From Halomonas binhaiensis (GTDB lineage Bacteria; Pseudomonadota; Gammaproteobacteria; Pseudomonadales; Halomonadaceae), in contig NZ_CP038437.2 of NCBI RefSeq assembly GCF_008329985.2, forward strand, positions 1,550,001 through 1,614,000: DNA of 64,000 bases, given 5' to 3'. The notes under the pieces are model-generated. The model was given only the letters and a program-made list of their open reading frames with translations. It was not told the origin of the DNA and made no database searches. This document shows positions 43,540-52,031 of this stretch, piece by piece; within the stretch, counting starts at the first letter, position 1; every line of letters starts with the position of its first letter. The translations under genes and the position numbers were made by a program.

Positions 43540-44661
43540 ATGACCCAAGTGGTAATTACTGGCAGTGGTCTTTTTACCCCTGCCAATTCCATTGACAACG
43601 ATGCTCTGGTGGCCTCATTCAATGCCTGGGTGGATGCCGAGAATGCACGCAACAGCAAGGCTATCGATGCTGGAGAAATGGAGCCCCTGGCTCATTCCAG
43701 CACCGAGTTCATCGTCAAGGCTTCTGGAATTCATAGCCGTTATGTGCTGGATGCAGAAGGTATCCTCGACATAGAGCGCATGCGGCCGAGACTCGATCAG
43801 CGTTCCAACGATGAGCCTGGCATTCAATGCGAGATGGGGATGGCAGCAGCCCAGCAAGCGCTGGAGAGTGCTGGTGTCGCGGCGGCAGAGATTGATCTGG
43901 TCATCGTAGCCTGCTCCAACCTGGAACGTGCCTATCCTGCCGTGTCGGTGGAGCTGCAGGCGCAGCTTGGGACTGGGGGATATGCTTTCGACATGAACGT
44001 GGCCTGCAGTTCAGCGACCTTTGCCATCGAGATGGCGGCAAACGCCATCCGTGCAGGTAATGCAAAACGTGCCTTGGTCGTGAATCCTGAGATCTGTTCG
44101 GCACACCTCAATTTTCGTGATCGTGACAGCCATTTCATCTTCGGTGATGCCTGTACGGCATTGGTGCTGGAGGATGCCTCTGTTGCGACAAGCGATACGC
44201 GTTTCGAGATTCTGGGTACGCGCCTGATAACACAGTTCTCCAATGCCATTCGCAACAATGCAGGGTTCCTGAATCGTGTTACCGATAGTGACCCGATGGC
44301 TCTGGACAAGCTATTCGTGCAGGAAGGGCGCCGCGTGTTCAAGGAAGTGTGTCCGATGGTGGCCAGTCTGATCGGTGACCATCTTAACTCGCTCAGCATT
44401 GATCCTGCTCAAGTAACTCGACTATGGCTGCACCAGGCGAATCGGCACATGAATGATATGATTGCGCGTCGTGTGCTCGGTCAGGATCCAACACCGGAAC
44501 AGGCGCCTATCATTCTTGATCGGTACGCCAATACCAGTTCGGCAGGCTCGATCATTGCCTTCCATCTTCATCATCAAGATATGTCAGCTGGTGCAATCGG
44601 GGTGGCGTGTTCTTTCGGTGCGGGATACAGTGCCGGCAGTGTAGTAGTGCGTCGCAGCTGA
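43540..44661 (+). CDS. Beta-ketoacyl-ACP synthase III-like protein (PA3286/FabH2 type)
   Basis: A 373-residue thiolase-fold condensing enzyme with the KAS III triad Cys156 in NVACSSATF, His298 in LHQANRH and Asn331 in YANTSS. It is longer than housekeeping FabH (about 320) and begins VVITGSGLFTPANSIDN, as in the Pseudomonas PA3286 group, which channels beta-oxidation-derived octanoyl-CoA into synthesis. Position next to fadD and hrpA fits that role. GGAG precedes the ATG. Confidence 0.9.
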   Translation: MTQVVITGSGLFTPANSIDNDALVASFNAWVDAENARNSKAIDAGEMEPLAHSSTEFIVKASGIHSRYVLDAEGILDIERMRPRLDQRSNDEPGIQCEMGMAAAQQALESAGVAAAEIDLVIVACSNLERAYPAVSVELQAQLGTGGYAFDMNVACSSATFAIEMAANAIRAGNAKRALVVNPEICSAHLNFRDRDSHFIFGDACTALVLEDASVATSDTRFEILGTRLITQFSNAIRNNAGFLNRVTDSDPMALDKLFVQEGRRVFKEVCPMVASLIGDHLNSLSIDPAQVTRLWLHQANRHMNDMIARRVLGQDPTPEQAPIILDRYANTSSAGSIIAFHLHHQDMSAGAIGVACSFGAGYSAGSVVVRRS

Positions 44662-44722
44662 ACAGTGACATGCTGTGGCGTCCTTCCGCAGAGCAATAGC
44701 AATGCAGCGAGGCAGGCAATCG

Positions 44723-45517
44723 ATGGAACTGAGAGCAGGCGCTAGCCTGGGAAAAGGTAGTCGCCGAGTGGCCATGATGGTGGCAATCCCACTGACAGTA
44801 ATGTCGTTGGCCATGACTGGGTGTGCAACTACCGGTGGCGCCAATGGTGTCAGCGAAGCCAATCCAGATGACCCCTGGGAAGGATTCAACCGACGTGTGT
44901 TCGCCTTCAATGATGTGCTGGATCGCTATGCGCTAAAGCCCGCGGCCCAAGGTTATCGCTACATCACCCCGGATCCACTGCAAAAGGGCATCAGCAACTT
45001 CTTCGACAACCTGGGAGAGGTACGGACAGCGTTCAACAGCCTGCTTCAGGGCAAGCCGAAGAATGCGGGCCTCGCTTCGACCCGTTTCCTGATGAATACG
45101 ACTTTTGGTCTGGGTGGTTTGCTGGATCCGGCAACGCATGCGGGTTTCATTGCCGATAAAGAGGATTTCGGTCAGACACTGGCCGTATGGGGCGTCGGGG
45201 AAGGGCCTTACCTGGTCCTGCCATTCTATGGTCCTGCGACTGTACGCAGCACAGCAGGCCTGCCGGTAGACTGGGCGACCTATCCGCTGACCTACGTCGA
45301 GGATGATACGGTACGTTATTCATTGCGTGGTCTCGAAATTCTCGATGCCCGGGCCAGCCTGCTGGATCAGGAAGACCTGATTCGTGGTGACCGCTACAGC
45401 TTTATTCGCGATGCCTGGTTGCAGCGTCGTCGCTTCGAGGTGAATGATGGTGACACGGGTGAAGATACCTTTATCAATGACGACTTCGACTATGACGAAG
45501 ACGCCTTCTCCGAATAA
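44723..45517 (+). CDS. mlaA: MlaA/VacJ outer-membrane lipoprotein
   Basis: Removes misplaced phospholipids from the outer leaflet as part of the Mla system. From ATG 44723 (264 residues) there is a signal peptide with a lipobox LAMTGC (Cys near residue 33), then the MlaA core: DPWEGFNRRVFAFND near 50-64, YRYITPDPLQKGISNFFDNL, GLLDPATHAG and YLVLPFYGPATVRS. GAGGCAGG lies before this ATG; upstream starts at 44675 and 44702 are possible. The other Mla genes are elsewhere. rssB follows 18 bp later. Confidence 0.92.
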   Translation: MELRAGASLGKGSRRVAMMVAIPLTVMSLAMTGCATTGGANGVSEANPDDPWEGFNRRVFAFNDVLDRYALKPAAQGYRYITPDPLQKGISNFFDNLGEVRTAFNSLLQGKPKNAGLASTRFLMNTTFGLGGLLDPATHAGFIADKEDFGQTLAVWGVGEGPYLVLPFYGPATVRSTAGLPVDWATYPLTYVEDDTVRYSLRGLEILDARASLLDQEDLIRGDRYSFIRDAWLQRRRFEVNDGDTGEDTFINDDFDYDEDAFSE

Positions 45518-45535
45518 GACGATGAAGAGCATGTC

Positions 45536-46723
45536 ATGTCTGCCGCCAGCACTCTGATCGGAGTGATCGACCTCCCGGGCAACGAGCGTGATGCTCTGGT
45601 CGATGCCATTGCCCGGGATGGTGTTGCAGTGTGTGCTGTCGATCGAGCAGCCGACCTGCCTGACGACATCAGTCTGGTCGTGGTGCATGCCCGGGCAGTT
45701 CCCAGTTGCGAATGGCATATGCTGTCCAATCGCTGGCCGACCCTGGTGGTCAGCGCAAAGCGTGACGACGATGATCTGCTCAAGGCGGTGGATGCCGGGC
45801 TGGTCGATTACGTGATTGACCCATTACGCCATGCCTATCTGCTGCGTCGCATGATTCGTCGTGTACTCGATGTGCATCGTCTGGCCCAGCAGCGAGAGGC
45901 TGACAGGCGCCGGCTTGAAGAGCTCAACGAGAATCTTGAGACTCACCTGGTCATGCTGCGCCTTGACCAGCAGGCGGGTGGACAGATTCAGCGTCGGCTA
46001 TTGCCTGCCCGCTCCCAGCAATTCCGTGACATATGCTGTGACTACTGGATGGCGCCGTCGTTATACCTCTCCGGGGACTTTCTCGATATTCAGGCATTCA
46101 ATGAACGCTATACGCTGTTCTACTTTGCTGATGTATCAGGACATGGTGCCTCGTCTGCCTTTGTCACGGTATTGCTCAAATACCTGTTCAATCAGCTGCA
46201 GAGCCAATGGGATGGCTTGTATCCAGAGCAATTGCCTCCGCGCTGGTTGAAGGCGCTCAATGGTGAACTGCTTGATACGGGGATCGGCAAGCATGCCACG
46301 TTGTTTGTCGGAGTGATTGACCAGCAGCGCCACTATCTGCACTATTCGCTCGGTGCACAATTACCCATGCCGCTATTGAAGAGTGGCTCCGAGACCACCA
46401 TCTTGGAAGGAGAGGGAATGCCTGTTGGCTTGTTCCCTCAGGCAGAATATCCGCAGCTGGGATGTGATCTGCCTGATGATTTCTCGTTATGGTTGTGTTC
46501 GGATGGGGTGCTTGAATGCCTGCCAGGCGACAGCCTGGAGGTTCGTCTGGAAGAGCTCCGGAGCCGAGTGATGGAGAGTGAAAATCTGGAGTCCATGCGT
46601 CGTAGTCTAGCCTTGGGAACTCGGGGCGAAGACGATGACACTGATGATCCAGCGGCGGATCGTGAAGAATTACCTGATGACTTGACGATCATGCTGGTGA
46701 GTGGATTTCGCCATGAATGCTAA
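45536..46723 (+). CDS. rssB: RssB-type response regulator with PP2C phosphatase domain, degenerate receiver
   Basis: The 395-residue protein matches the two-domain RssB of pseudomonads: a receiver fold (about 1-115), a coiled linker (about 118-145) and a SpoIIE/PP2C domain with SLYLSGDFLDI near 180, FADVSGHGASSAFVTVLLKY near 197-216 and ELPDDLTIMLVSG at the end. RssB regulates the stress sigma factor RpoS with the STAS partner encoded next. The receiver lacks the phosphoacceptor: the strand normally reading like VICDLRMP reads VVVHARAVP, with His at the Asp site, and the acidic pocket is reduced. Signalling would then be independent of phosphorylation. It overlaps rssC by 11 bp. Confidence 0.9.
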   Translation: MSAASTLIGVIDLPGNERDALVDAIARDGVAVCAVDRAADLPDDISLVVVHARAVPSCEWHMLSNRWPTLVVSAKRDDDDLLKAVDAGLVDYVIDPLRHAYLLRRMIRRVLDVHRLAQQREADRRRLEELNENLETHLVMLRLDQQAGGQIQRRLLPARSQQFRDICCDYWMAPSLYLSGDFLDIQAFNERYTLFYFADVSGHGASSAFVTVLLKYLFNQLQSQWDGLYPEQLPPRWLKALNGELLDTGIGKHATLFVGVIDQQRHYLHYSLGAQLPMPLLKSGSETTILEGEGMPVGLFPQAEYPQLGCDLPDDFSLWLCSDGVLECLPGDSLEVRLEELRSRVMESENLESMRRSLALGTRGEDDDTDDPAADREELPDDLTIMLVSGFRHEC

Positions 46724-47303
46724 AGAAGGTTGTATAGGGGCAGGCCGCGTCATTCACGAAGGCCGTGTAAAGGCGGCATTCGAGTCTGGCGTCTTCGTTC
46801 TTAATCTGAGCGGAGACGTGCGCTTGCCGTTGTGCGCAACACTGGACTACCAGGCCCAGCAGCTTGCTCGAACTCCCGGCCTCAAGGCTGTGATGATCGA
46901 CCTGCGTGATGCGACCAATGTGGATTCCACTGCTCTGGGGTTCCTGGCCAAGGTGGCCATGGCGCTGAAAGGCAAGCTGGAGCAGCCACCAACGATTGTG
47001 GCTGATAATCCAGATGTGAAGCGCATGCTCGAAGTGATGGGGTTCGCGACTTACTTCACCATGGTTGAGCAGCCGATTGCCGAGGTGGCCGAACTGGAAG
47101 ATCTGATGCAGCTACCTGCGGATGAAGAAGGCCTGCGTCAGCGTATCCTCGAAGCCCACCGCATTCTGATGGATATCAATGAGCACAATCGCCAGCAGTT
47201 TCAGCCACTGGTGGAGATGCTGGAGCAGCAGGCACAAGCACCTGAATCAGCACCCGTGCAGGAACAAGAGAAGACCGGGAAGGAAAAGACCTCCCACCAT
47301 TGA
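46713..47303 (+). CDS. rssC: STAS-domain anti-anti-sigma factor RssC
   Basis: A 196-residue partner of RssB. STAS domain at about residues 15-115, with FVLNLSGDVRLPLC and DATNVDSTALGFLAK, where the Ser in VDST is the expected phosphorylation site that a PP2C enzyme would dephosphorylate. The C-terminal third is helical with a Gln/Glu-rich tail. ATG 46713 follows GGTGAGTGG and overlaps rssB. The order mlaA-rssB-rssC-tal matches Pseudomonas aeruginosa. Confidence 0.88.
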   Translation: MNAKEGCIGAGRVIHEGRVKAAFESGVFVLNLSGDVRLPLCATLDYQAQQLARTPGLKAVMIDLRDATNVDSTALGFLAKVAMALKGKLEQPPTIVADNPDVKRMLEVMGFATYFTMVEQPIAEVAELEDLMQLPADEEGLRQRILEAHRILMDINEHNRQQFQPLVEMLEQQAQAPESAPVQEQEKTGKEKTSHH

Positions 47304-47385
47304 CGGTGTGATCAGCGCATGTGTGCACTGCTGAGGCGTGAGCAGCCACCGAAAGAGCTGCCTCCGAGTAAAAGCGTGCCTGATT

Positions 47386-47436
47386 CCCAAACAGCAAGTC
47401 CCGATGTCACCCATGCATCGGGACTTGCTGTTTGGG
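47386..47436. terminator. Perfect 21-bp inverted repeat between rssC and tal
   Basis: Positions 47386-47406 are the exact reverse complement of 47416-47436 (CCCAAACAGCAAG... and ...CTTGCTGTTTGGG), with a nine-base loop. It lies between two convergent genes and should stop or protect both transcripts. No T-run follows on either side, so it is not a standard intrinsic terminator. Confidence 0.65.
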
Positions 47437-47460
47437 GTATTGCAGGCCTGTGCTGGCAGC

Positions 47461-48396
47461 TTACTTGCGTAGTTCACCAAGCAGAGTTTCCAGCTTGCGC
47501 TGATCGGCCATGAACTTGCGGATACCTTCGGCAAGCTTTTCTGTGGCCATGGCATCTTCATTCATGGACCAGCGAAACTCGGGCTCGTCCTGGGGTTCCG
47601 GAGCCTGTGTCTCGGCATCGCAGGAGCGTAAGCGTCGCTCAAGTGAGCCTGTTTCCTGTGCCAACTCTTCGAGCAGGGCCGGGGAGATGGTCAGGCGGTC
47701 ACAGCCGGCCAATGCCTTGATCTCTCCGGTATTCCGGAAACTGGCTCCCATGACGATAGTGGAGTAGCCATGGCCTTTGTAATGGTCATAGATCTGTTTG
47801 ACGGACTGCACTCCGGGGTCATTGTCGCCGGAGAAGTCCGCGCTGGGATCCTGGGCCTTGTGCCAGTCAAGAATACGGCCAACAAAAGGTGAAATCAGTG
47901 TCACACCGGAGTCTGCACAGGCCTGGGCCTGGGCAAAGTTGAACAGAAGCGTCAGGTTGGTACGAATGCCTTCACGCTCCAGCACCTTGGCGGCACGGAT
48001 ACCTTCCCAGGTGGAAGCAATCTTGATCAGGATACGTTCGGCACCGACACCATGTTGCGCATAACGCTCGATGAGCGAATGAGCGCGGGCCAAGGTCGCC
48101 TCGCTATTGAAAGAAAGGCGCGCACTGACCTCGGTGGATACATAACCAGGCACCAGTGAGCTGATTTCACTGCCGATTTCCACTGCCACGGCATCCAGGG
48201 CATCGTCGATGTCATTGGCACTCTTGGCGATGGCTGCCAGACGGGCACGCCTCTCGTCCTGTTGAGCAGCCTGCAGGATCAGGGACGGATTGGTCGTCGC
48301 ATCAGTGGGGGAGAAGCGGCGAATGGCATCCAGGTCGCCAGTATCTGCGACAACGGTGGTCATCGCTTTCAATTGTGTCAGCAGGTCTTCTGCCAT
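47461..48396 (-). CDS. tal: Transaldolase
   Basis: Pentose-phosphate enzyme transferring a dihydroxyacetone unit. The 311-residue protein has the [10 protein letters not shown] motif near 33-42, the Schiff-base Lys in [11 protein letters not shown] near 125-135, and [19 protein letters not shown] near 152-170, as in TalB. ATG 48396 has AGGAGGAAAA upstream, a strong site. It is monocistronic, convergent with rssC. Confidence 0.96.
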   Translation of the reverse strand: MAEDLLTQLKAMTTVVADTGDLDAIRRFSPTDATTNPSLILQAAQQDERRARLAAIAKSANDIDDALDAVAVEIGSEISSLVPGYVSTEVSARLSFNSEATLARAHSLIERYAQHGVGAERILIKIASTWEGIRAAKVLEREGIRTNLTLLFNFAQAQACADSGVTLISPFVGRILDWHKAQDPSADFSGDNDPGVQSVKQIYDHYKGHGYSTIVMGASFRNTGEIKALAGCDRLTISPALLEELAQETGSLERRLRSCDAETQAPEPQDEPEFRWSMNEDAMATEKLAEGIRKFMADQRKLETLLGELRK

Positions 48397-48699
48397 GGTG
48401 ACTTTTCCTCCTTGGGTAGCCGGCTTGTTACTCTAGCAAGGTCGCGCTACCGGTGACAGTTGGTTGAGATAGATAAGTCAATGCTGTGTGAACGTTTGTC
48501 TGGGGCTTTGTGCATGCTATCGGGAAGCTGTTGCATTTGTGCGAGCAGCTGAAATGGTGCATGGATGAAAATGGCGGATAGATGACGCTGCGGCGGAGGT
48601 CGTATCCAGCTGATGGCAGAGAATGATGTTGGTCGGTGATATGGATAAGATGGTGATTGCGCTATTATTTAGCTCTCTACTCATTCCTGCGGAGAACCA
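48397..48699. other. Divergent gap between tal and the Bcr-type gene
   Basis: A 303-bp region that must contain both promoters. I see AGGAGG for tal at its left end and GGAGA for the exporter at its right end, but no palindrome, repeat or small gene I can support. Confidence 0.4.
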
Positions 48700-49929
48700 G
48701 TGACGATCAATGCTCGGCGAGTCGCCCTTCTCGTGGCGGCCAATACTGCCTTGGCTCCTTTTGCCATCGATGCCTATCTTCCCGCCATGTCCGCACTGGC
48801 AGAAACGGTTGGCGCCAGTGTCCACCATACAGAACTATCGATCAGTATTTTCCTGTTTGGTTTCGCTATCGGCCAACTGGTATGTGGCCCTCTGTCAGAT
48901 CGGGTTGGGCGCAAGCCGGTTCTACTCAGTGGATTGGTGGTGTTCGGACTGGCCAGCCTGGCGATCATCAGCGTGGATTCGCTGACGGAGTTGCTTGCCT
49001 TGCGTTTCGTACAGGCATTGGGGGGTGGTGCCTGCGTCGTCAATTCGGCTGCCATCGTGCGCGACTGCTTCAGCGGCAGGGAGGCGGCCAAGGTCATGTC
49101 GACCATGGCCATGATTCTGATGCTGGCACCGTTGGCGGCCCCTGCCGTCGGCAGTGGCTTGCTGTATCTTGCGGACTGGTGGCTGATCTTCGTGTTTCTG
49201 GCCGTCTATGCTGCCTTTCTGCTATGGCTGCTGGGCACCAATCTTCCCGAGACTCGTGCCCCAGACCTGCCCGTGGCCTCGTTGGGGCAGGTGCTGAGGA
49301 ACTATGCCAGTGTTCTCAGTAGCCGTAGTGCAATGGGGTATATCATGGCAGCGTCCATGTCCTTTGCCGGCATGTTTGCCTTCGTTACCTCATCACCCTT
49401 CCTGTACATGGAATACTATGGGCTGACGCCTGCCATCTACCCGGTGGTATTCGGGGCCAATGTCGTATTGATGGCGTCTTCGAATCGTCTGAACATTCAT
49501 CTGCTGCACCGATACTCGCCCCATCAGATTCTTCATCTTGGTCTTGGAATTCAGTTGTTTGCTGCCATGGCCCTGGTACTGCTGGTTGCCCTGGGGCTAG
49601 ATACCATCTATACCGTGGTCCCTCTGGTGATGATGTTTCTGGGCGTGATAGGGCTGATCTCTCCGAATGCCATTTCATTATTGCTTGAGCGTTTCCGCCA
49701 TATGAGCGCTACAGTGGCCGCGGCGCAGGGCTGCATTCAGTTCAGCTGTGGTGCGCTGACAGGGGTGCTTGTCACTGTCTTTGAGGTCGATTCCGCCTGG
49801 CCCATGGTCACTGCGATGCTGCTGGCCGCATTGGCTGGCAATCTGGCGCTGCGCGTTCTGGCGGGGCATGCCAATGGGGAGCATGATCAGACAAAGGAAT
49901 ACGGTCAGGTGAAAAGTACTGATGGTTGA
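48700..49929 (+). CDS. Bcr/CflA-family MFS drug exporter
   Basis: A 409-residue proton antiporter with twelve membrane helices. The N-terminal APFAIDAYLPAM motif near 20-31 is characteristic of the Bcr/CflA group, and the loop 2-3 motif is GPLSDRVGRKPVLL near 64-77. E. coli Bcr exports bicyclomycin and sulfathiazole; other members export amino acids. GTG start after GGAGA. Its end overlaps the TSUP gene by 8 bp, so the two are translated together. Confidence 0.9.
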   Translation: MTINARRVALLVAANTALAPFAIDAYLPAMSALAETVGASVHHTELSISIFLFGFAIGQLVCGPLSDRVGRKPVLLSGLVVFGLASLAIISVDSLTELLALRFVQALGGGACVVNSAAIVRDCFSGREAAKVMSTMAMILMLAPLAAPAVGSGLLYLADWWLIFVFLAVYAAFLLWLLGTNLPETRAPDLPVASLGQVLRNYASVLSSRSAMGYIMAASMSFAGMFAFVTSSPFLYMEYYGLTPAIYPVVFGANVVLMASSNRLNIHLLHRYSPHQILHLGLGIQLFAAMALVLLVALGLDTIYTVVPLVMMFLGVIGLISPNAISLLLERFRHMSATVAAAQGCIQFSCGALTGVLVTVFEVDSAWPMVTAMLLAALAGNLALRVLAGHANGEHDQTKEYGQVKSTDG

Positions 49930-50680
49930 AGGTTTACATGTCGTCTGGCATGACTGGTGGCAGTGGACTGGCCTGTCACCTGCTACCTGGCTGTGTGTCG
50001 GGCTTGTGCTGGCACTGGGGGCTTGTGTTCAGCGCATTACCGGGTTTGGGTCGGCGGTCGTTGGTGCTCCTCTGATCCTGATGCTGGCACCATCTCTGGT
50101 GCCTGTAGTGCTGGTCATCTATGGCTTTCTGCAATCCTGCATCGTGATACGGCGTTACTACCGAGAGGTGGCCGTGACAGATATCAGCGTTGCCCTGATT
50201 GGCAAGGTGCCTGGCACGTTGGTTGGGGTGTGGTTGCTGCTGCTGGTGCCCATGGCAACGCTGGAGCTGTTGATTGCAAGCATCGTGCTGTTTGCCGTAT
50301 TCGTGACGCTGTTTCAGTTCAGGTTGCCGGTCAATCGTGGCTCGATGTTTGCTGGTGGTTTTCTTTCCGGGGTTTTCGGCGCGGTTGCTGCCATTGGTGG
50401 GCCGCCCATCGTACTGCTGATGCATGGCATGCCCATGGAGCGCCTGCGCGGCAACCTTGCTGCTTTCTTTCTGATCTCGTCGTTGATGACGTTGACCGCG
50501 CTGGCCTTCGCAGGGAAGGTCACCCTATGGCTGGTGCTGATGAGCCTGAGTTTTTTCGCTTTCGTGGTGATGGGGAATGCGCTGGGGGCCGTGCTGGCAC
50601 CTCGCTTGCCGAGGCGGCTGTTGCAAGGAGTGTCCCTGGGGCTCTGCACCGCTGCCGCCATTGGTCTGCTGCTCAAGTGA
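49922..50680 (+). CDS. TSUP-family (TauE/SafE) sulfite/anion exporter
   Basis: A 252-residue membrane protein with about eight helices and the TSUP pattern RITGFGSAVVGAPL near 40-53 and GFLSGVFGAVAAIGGPPIVL near 143-162. Known members export sulfite, sulfoacetate or other small organic anions; the cargo is unknown here. It overlaps the Bcr-type gene by 8 bp and is the last gene before the pst region. Confidence 0.9.
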   Translation: MVEGLHVVWHDWWQWTGLSPATWLCVGLVLALGACVQRITGFGSAVVGAPLILMLAPSLVPVVLVIYGFLQSCIVIRRYYREVAVTDISVALIGKVPGTLVGVWLLLLVPMATLELLIASIVLFAVFVTLFQFRLPVNRGSMFAGGFLSGVFGAVAAIGGPPIVLLMHGMPMERLRGNLAAFFLISSLMTLTALAFAGKVTLWLVLMSLSFFAFVVMGNALGAVLAPRLPRRLLQGVSLGLCTAAAIGLLLK

Positions 50681-50774
50681 CGAGAACCAAGCCGCGCCCT
50701 TCATATCTATAACGTTGCTCACATCACGTTAACAGTACGGACACAGAAACCGGGAGGACGAAACAGGAACGGGG

Positions 50775-50792
50775 TTGTCATGAAGTTGTCAT
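50775..50792 (+). promoter_or_regulatory. Pho box upstream of pstS
   Basis: Two TTGTCAT heptamers (50775-50781 and 50786-50792) are separated by four bases, matching the PhoB consensus of two CTGTCAT units. It lies 61 bp before the pstS ATG in the only gap ahead of the phosphate transporter genes. Expression should rise in phosphate limitation. Confidence 0.85.
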
Positions 50793-50853
50793 CTTTGTGG
50801 GGCAATGTGTCCATCGCGAAGGTTGACCACATCCTGAACGAGGAGCCCCCTCC

Positions 50854-51867
50854 ATGAATCGCATTCTCAAGACCACTGCTGTAGCTGCGGCCGTTATGGG
50901 CGTAGTTGGCATTGCTGAAGCTCGCGACCAGCTTCGCATCGTCGGTTCCAGTACTGTCTACCCGTTCGCCAGCTATGTTGCCGAGGAGTTCGGGGCTACT
51001 ACCGACTTCCCGACTCCTGTCATTGAGTCTACCGGTTCCGGCGGCGGTCTGAAGCTGTTCTGTTCCGGTGCAGGTGATGACACTCCCGATATCACCAACG
51101 CCTCCCGCCGCATGAAGCCGTCTGAGTTCGAAATCTGTGAGGCCAACGGGGTCACTGATATCACTGAAGCCTTCATTGGCTACGACGGCATCTCCTTTGC
51201 TCAGTCCGCCGACAATGAGCCCATGGATGTGACGCGTGAGCAGCTGTTCCTGGCCCTGGCTGCCAAGGTGCCGGTGGATGGCGAGCTGGTCGATAACCCC
51301 TACACCAAGTGGAGCGATGTTGACGCCTCTCTGCCGGATCGCAAGATTGCGGTGTATGGTCCGCCCACGACTTCCGGTACTCGCGATGCTTTCGAGGAAC
51401 TGGTCATGGAGGCCGTTTCCGAAGAAATGTCCGAGTACGGTGGTGAAGGTTACACCGATATCCGTGCTGATGGTGCTTACATCGATGCCGGCGAGAATGA
51501 CAATCTGATTGTTCAGCGTCTTGCCGAGAACAAGGATGCCTTCGGTATCTTTGGCTACTCCTTCCTGGAAGAGAACAGCGACTCCATCGTTGGCTCCCAT
51601 GTCGATGGTGTAGAGCCGACTCCGGAAAACATTGGCTCCGGCGAATATCCGGTATCTCGCTCTCTGTACTTCTACATCAAGGACCAGCATGCCGAAGATG
51701 TACCGGCCATGTATGAGTACGCCAACATGTTCATGAGCGAGATGATGATCGGTTCTGAAGGTTACCTCCGGGACATCGGTCTGATTCCGGCTCCGGAAGA
51801 CGTTCAGGCTGAAGCTCGTGCAGCAGTGGAAGGCAAGACGGCTCTGCAGTTGAGCGATCTCAACTAA
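50854..51867 (+). CDS. pstS: Phosphate-binding protein PstS
   Basis: Periplasmic phosphate-binding protein, 337 residues, with a signal peptide cleaved near AEA-RDQ at 24. Phosphate-loop features include VGSSTVYPFASYVAEEF near 30-46, STGSGGGLKLFC near 62-73 and the GPPTTSGTRDAFEEL segment near 170-184. GGAG precedes the ATG. The protein is acidic, as in halophiles. A Pho box lies upstream and two hairpins separate it from pstC. Confidence 0.95.
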   Translation: MNRILKTTAVAAAVMGVVGIAEARDQLRIVGSSTVYPFASYVAEEFGATTDFPTPVIESTGSGGGLKLFCSGAGDDTPDITNASRRMKPSEFEICEANGVTDITEAFIGYDGISFAQSADNEPMDVTREQLFLALAAKVPVDGELVDNPYTKWSDVDASLPDRKIAVYGPPTTSGTRDAFEELVMEAVSEEMSEYGGEGYTDIRADGAYIDAGENDNLIVQRLAENKDAFGIFGYSFLEENSDSIVGSHVDGVEPTPENIGSGEYPVSRSLYFYIKDQHAEDVPAMYEYANMFMSEMMIGSEGYLRDIGLIPAPEDVQAEARAAVEGKTALQLSDLN

Positions 51868-51889
51868 ACATCGGGCCCTCGATGACGCT

Positions 51890-51969
51890 GGCCGACGTCC
51901 TCTGTTGAGGCGTCGGCCGCTCAGGATTCCGGCGAATCGGGCTCGCTCCCCGGCACGATTCGCCGGAAT
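51890..51969 (+). promoter_or_regulatory. Tandem hairpins between pstS and pstC
   Basis: GGCCGACG/CGTCGGCC (51890-51897 with 51911-51918) and a perfect 14-bp stem ATTCCGGCGAATCG/CGATTCGCCGGAAT (51926-51939 with 51956-51969). No T-run follows. They probably cause the usual excess of PstS over membrane components by partial termination or RNA stabilisation. Confidence 0.65.
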
Positions 51970-52031
51970 GAAGGAACCCATGCATTCATGTGGATGTGTG
52001 CAGAGGTTCTTACAAAATCCGAGAGACATCC

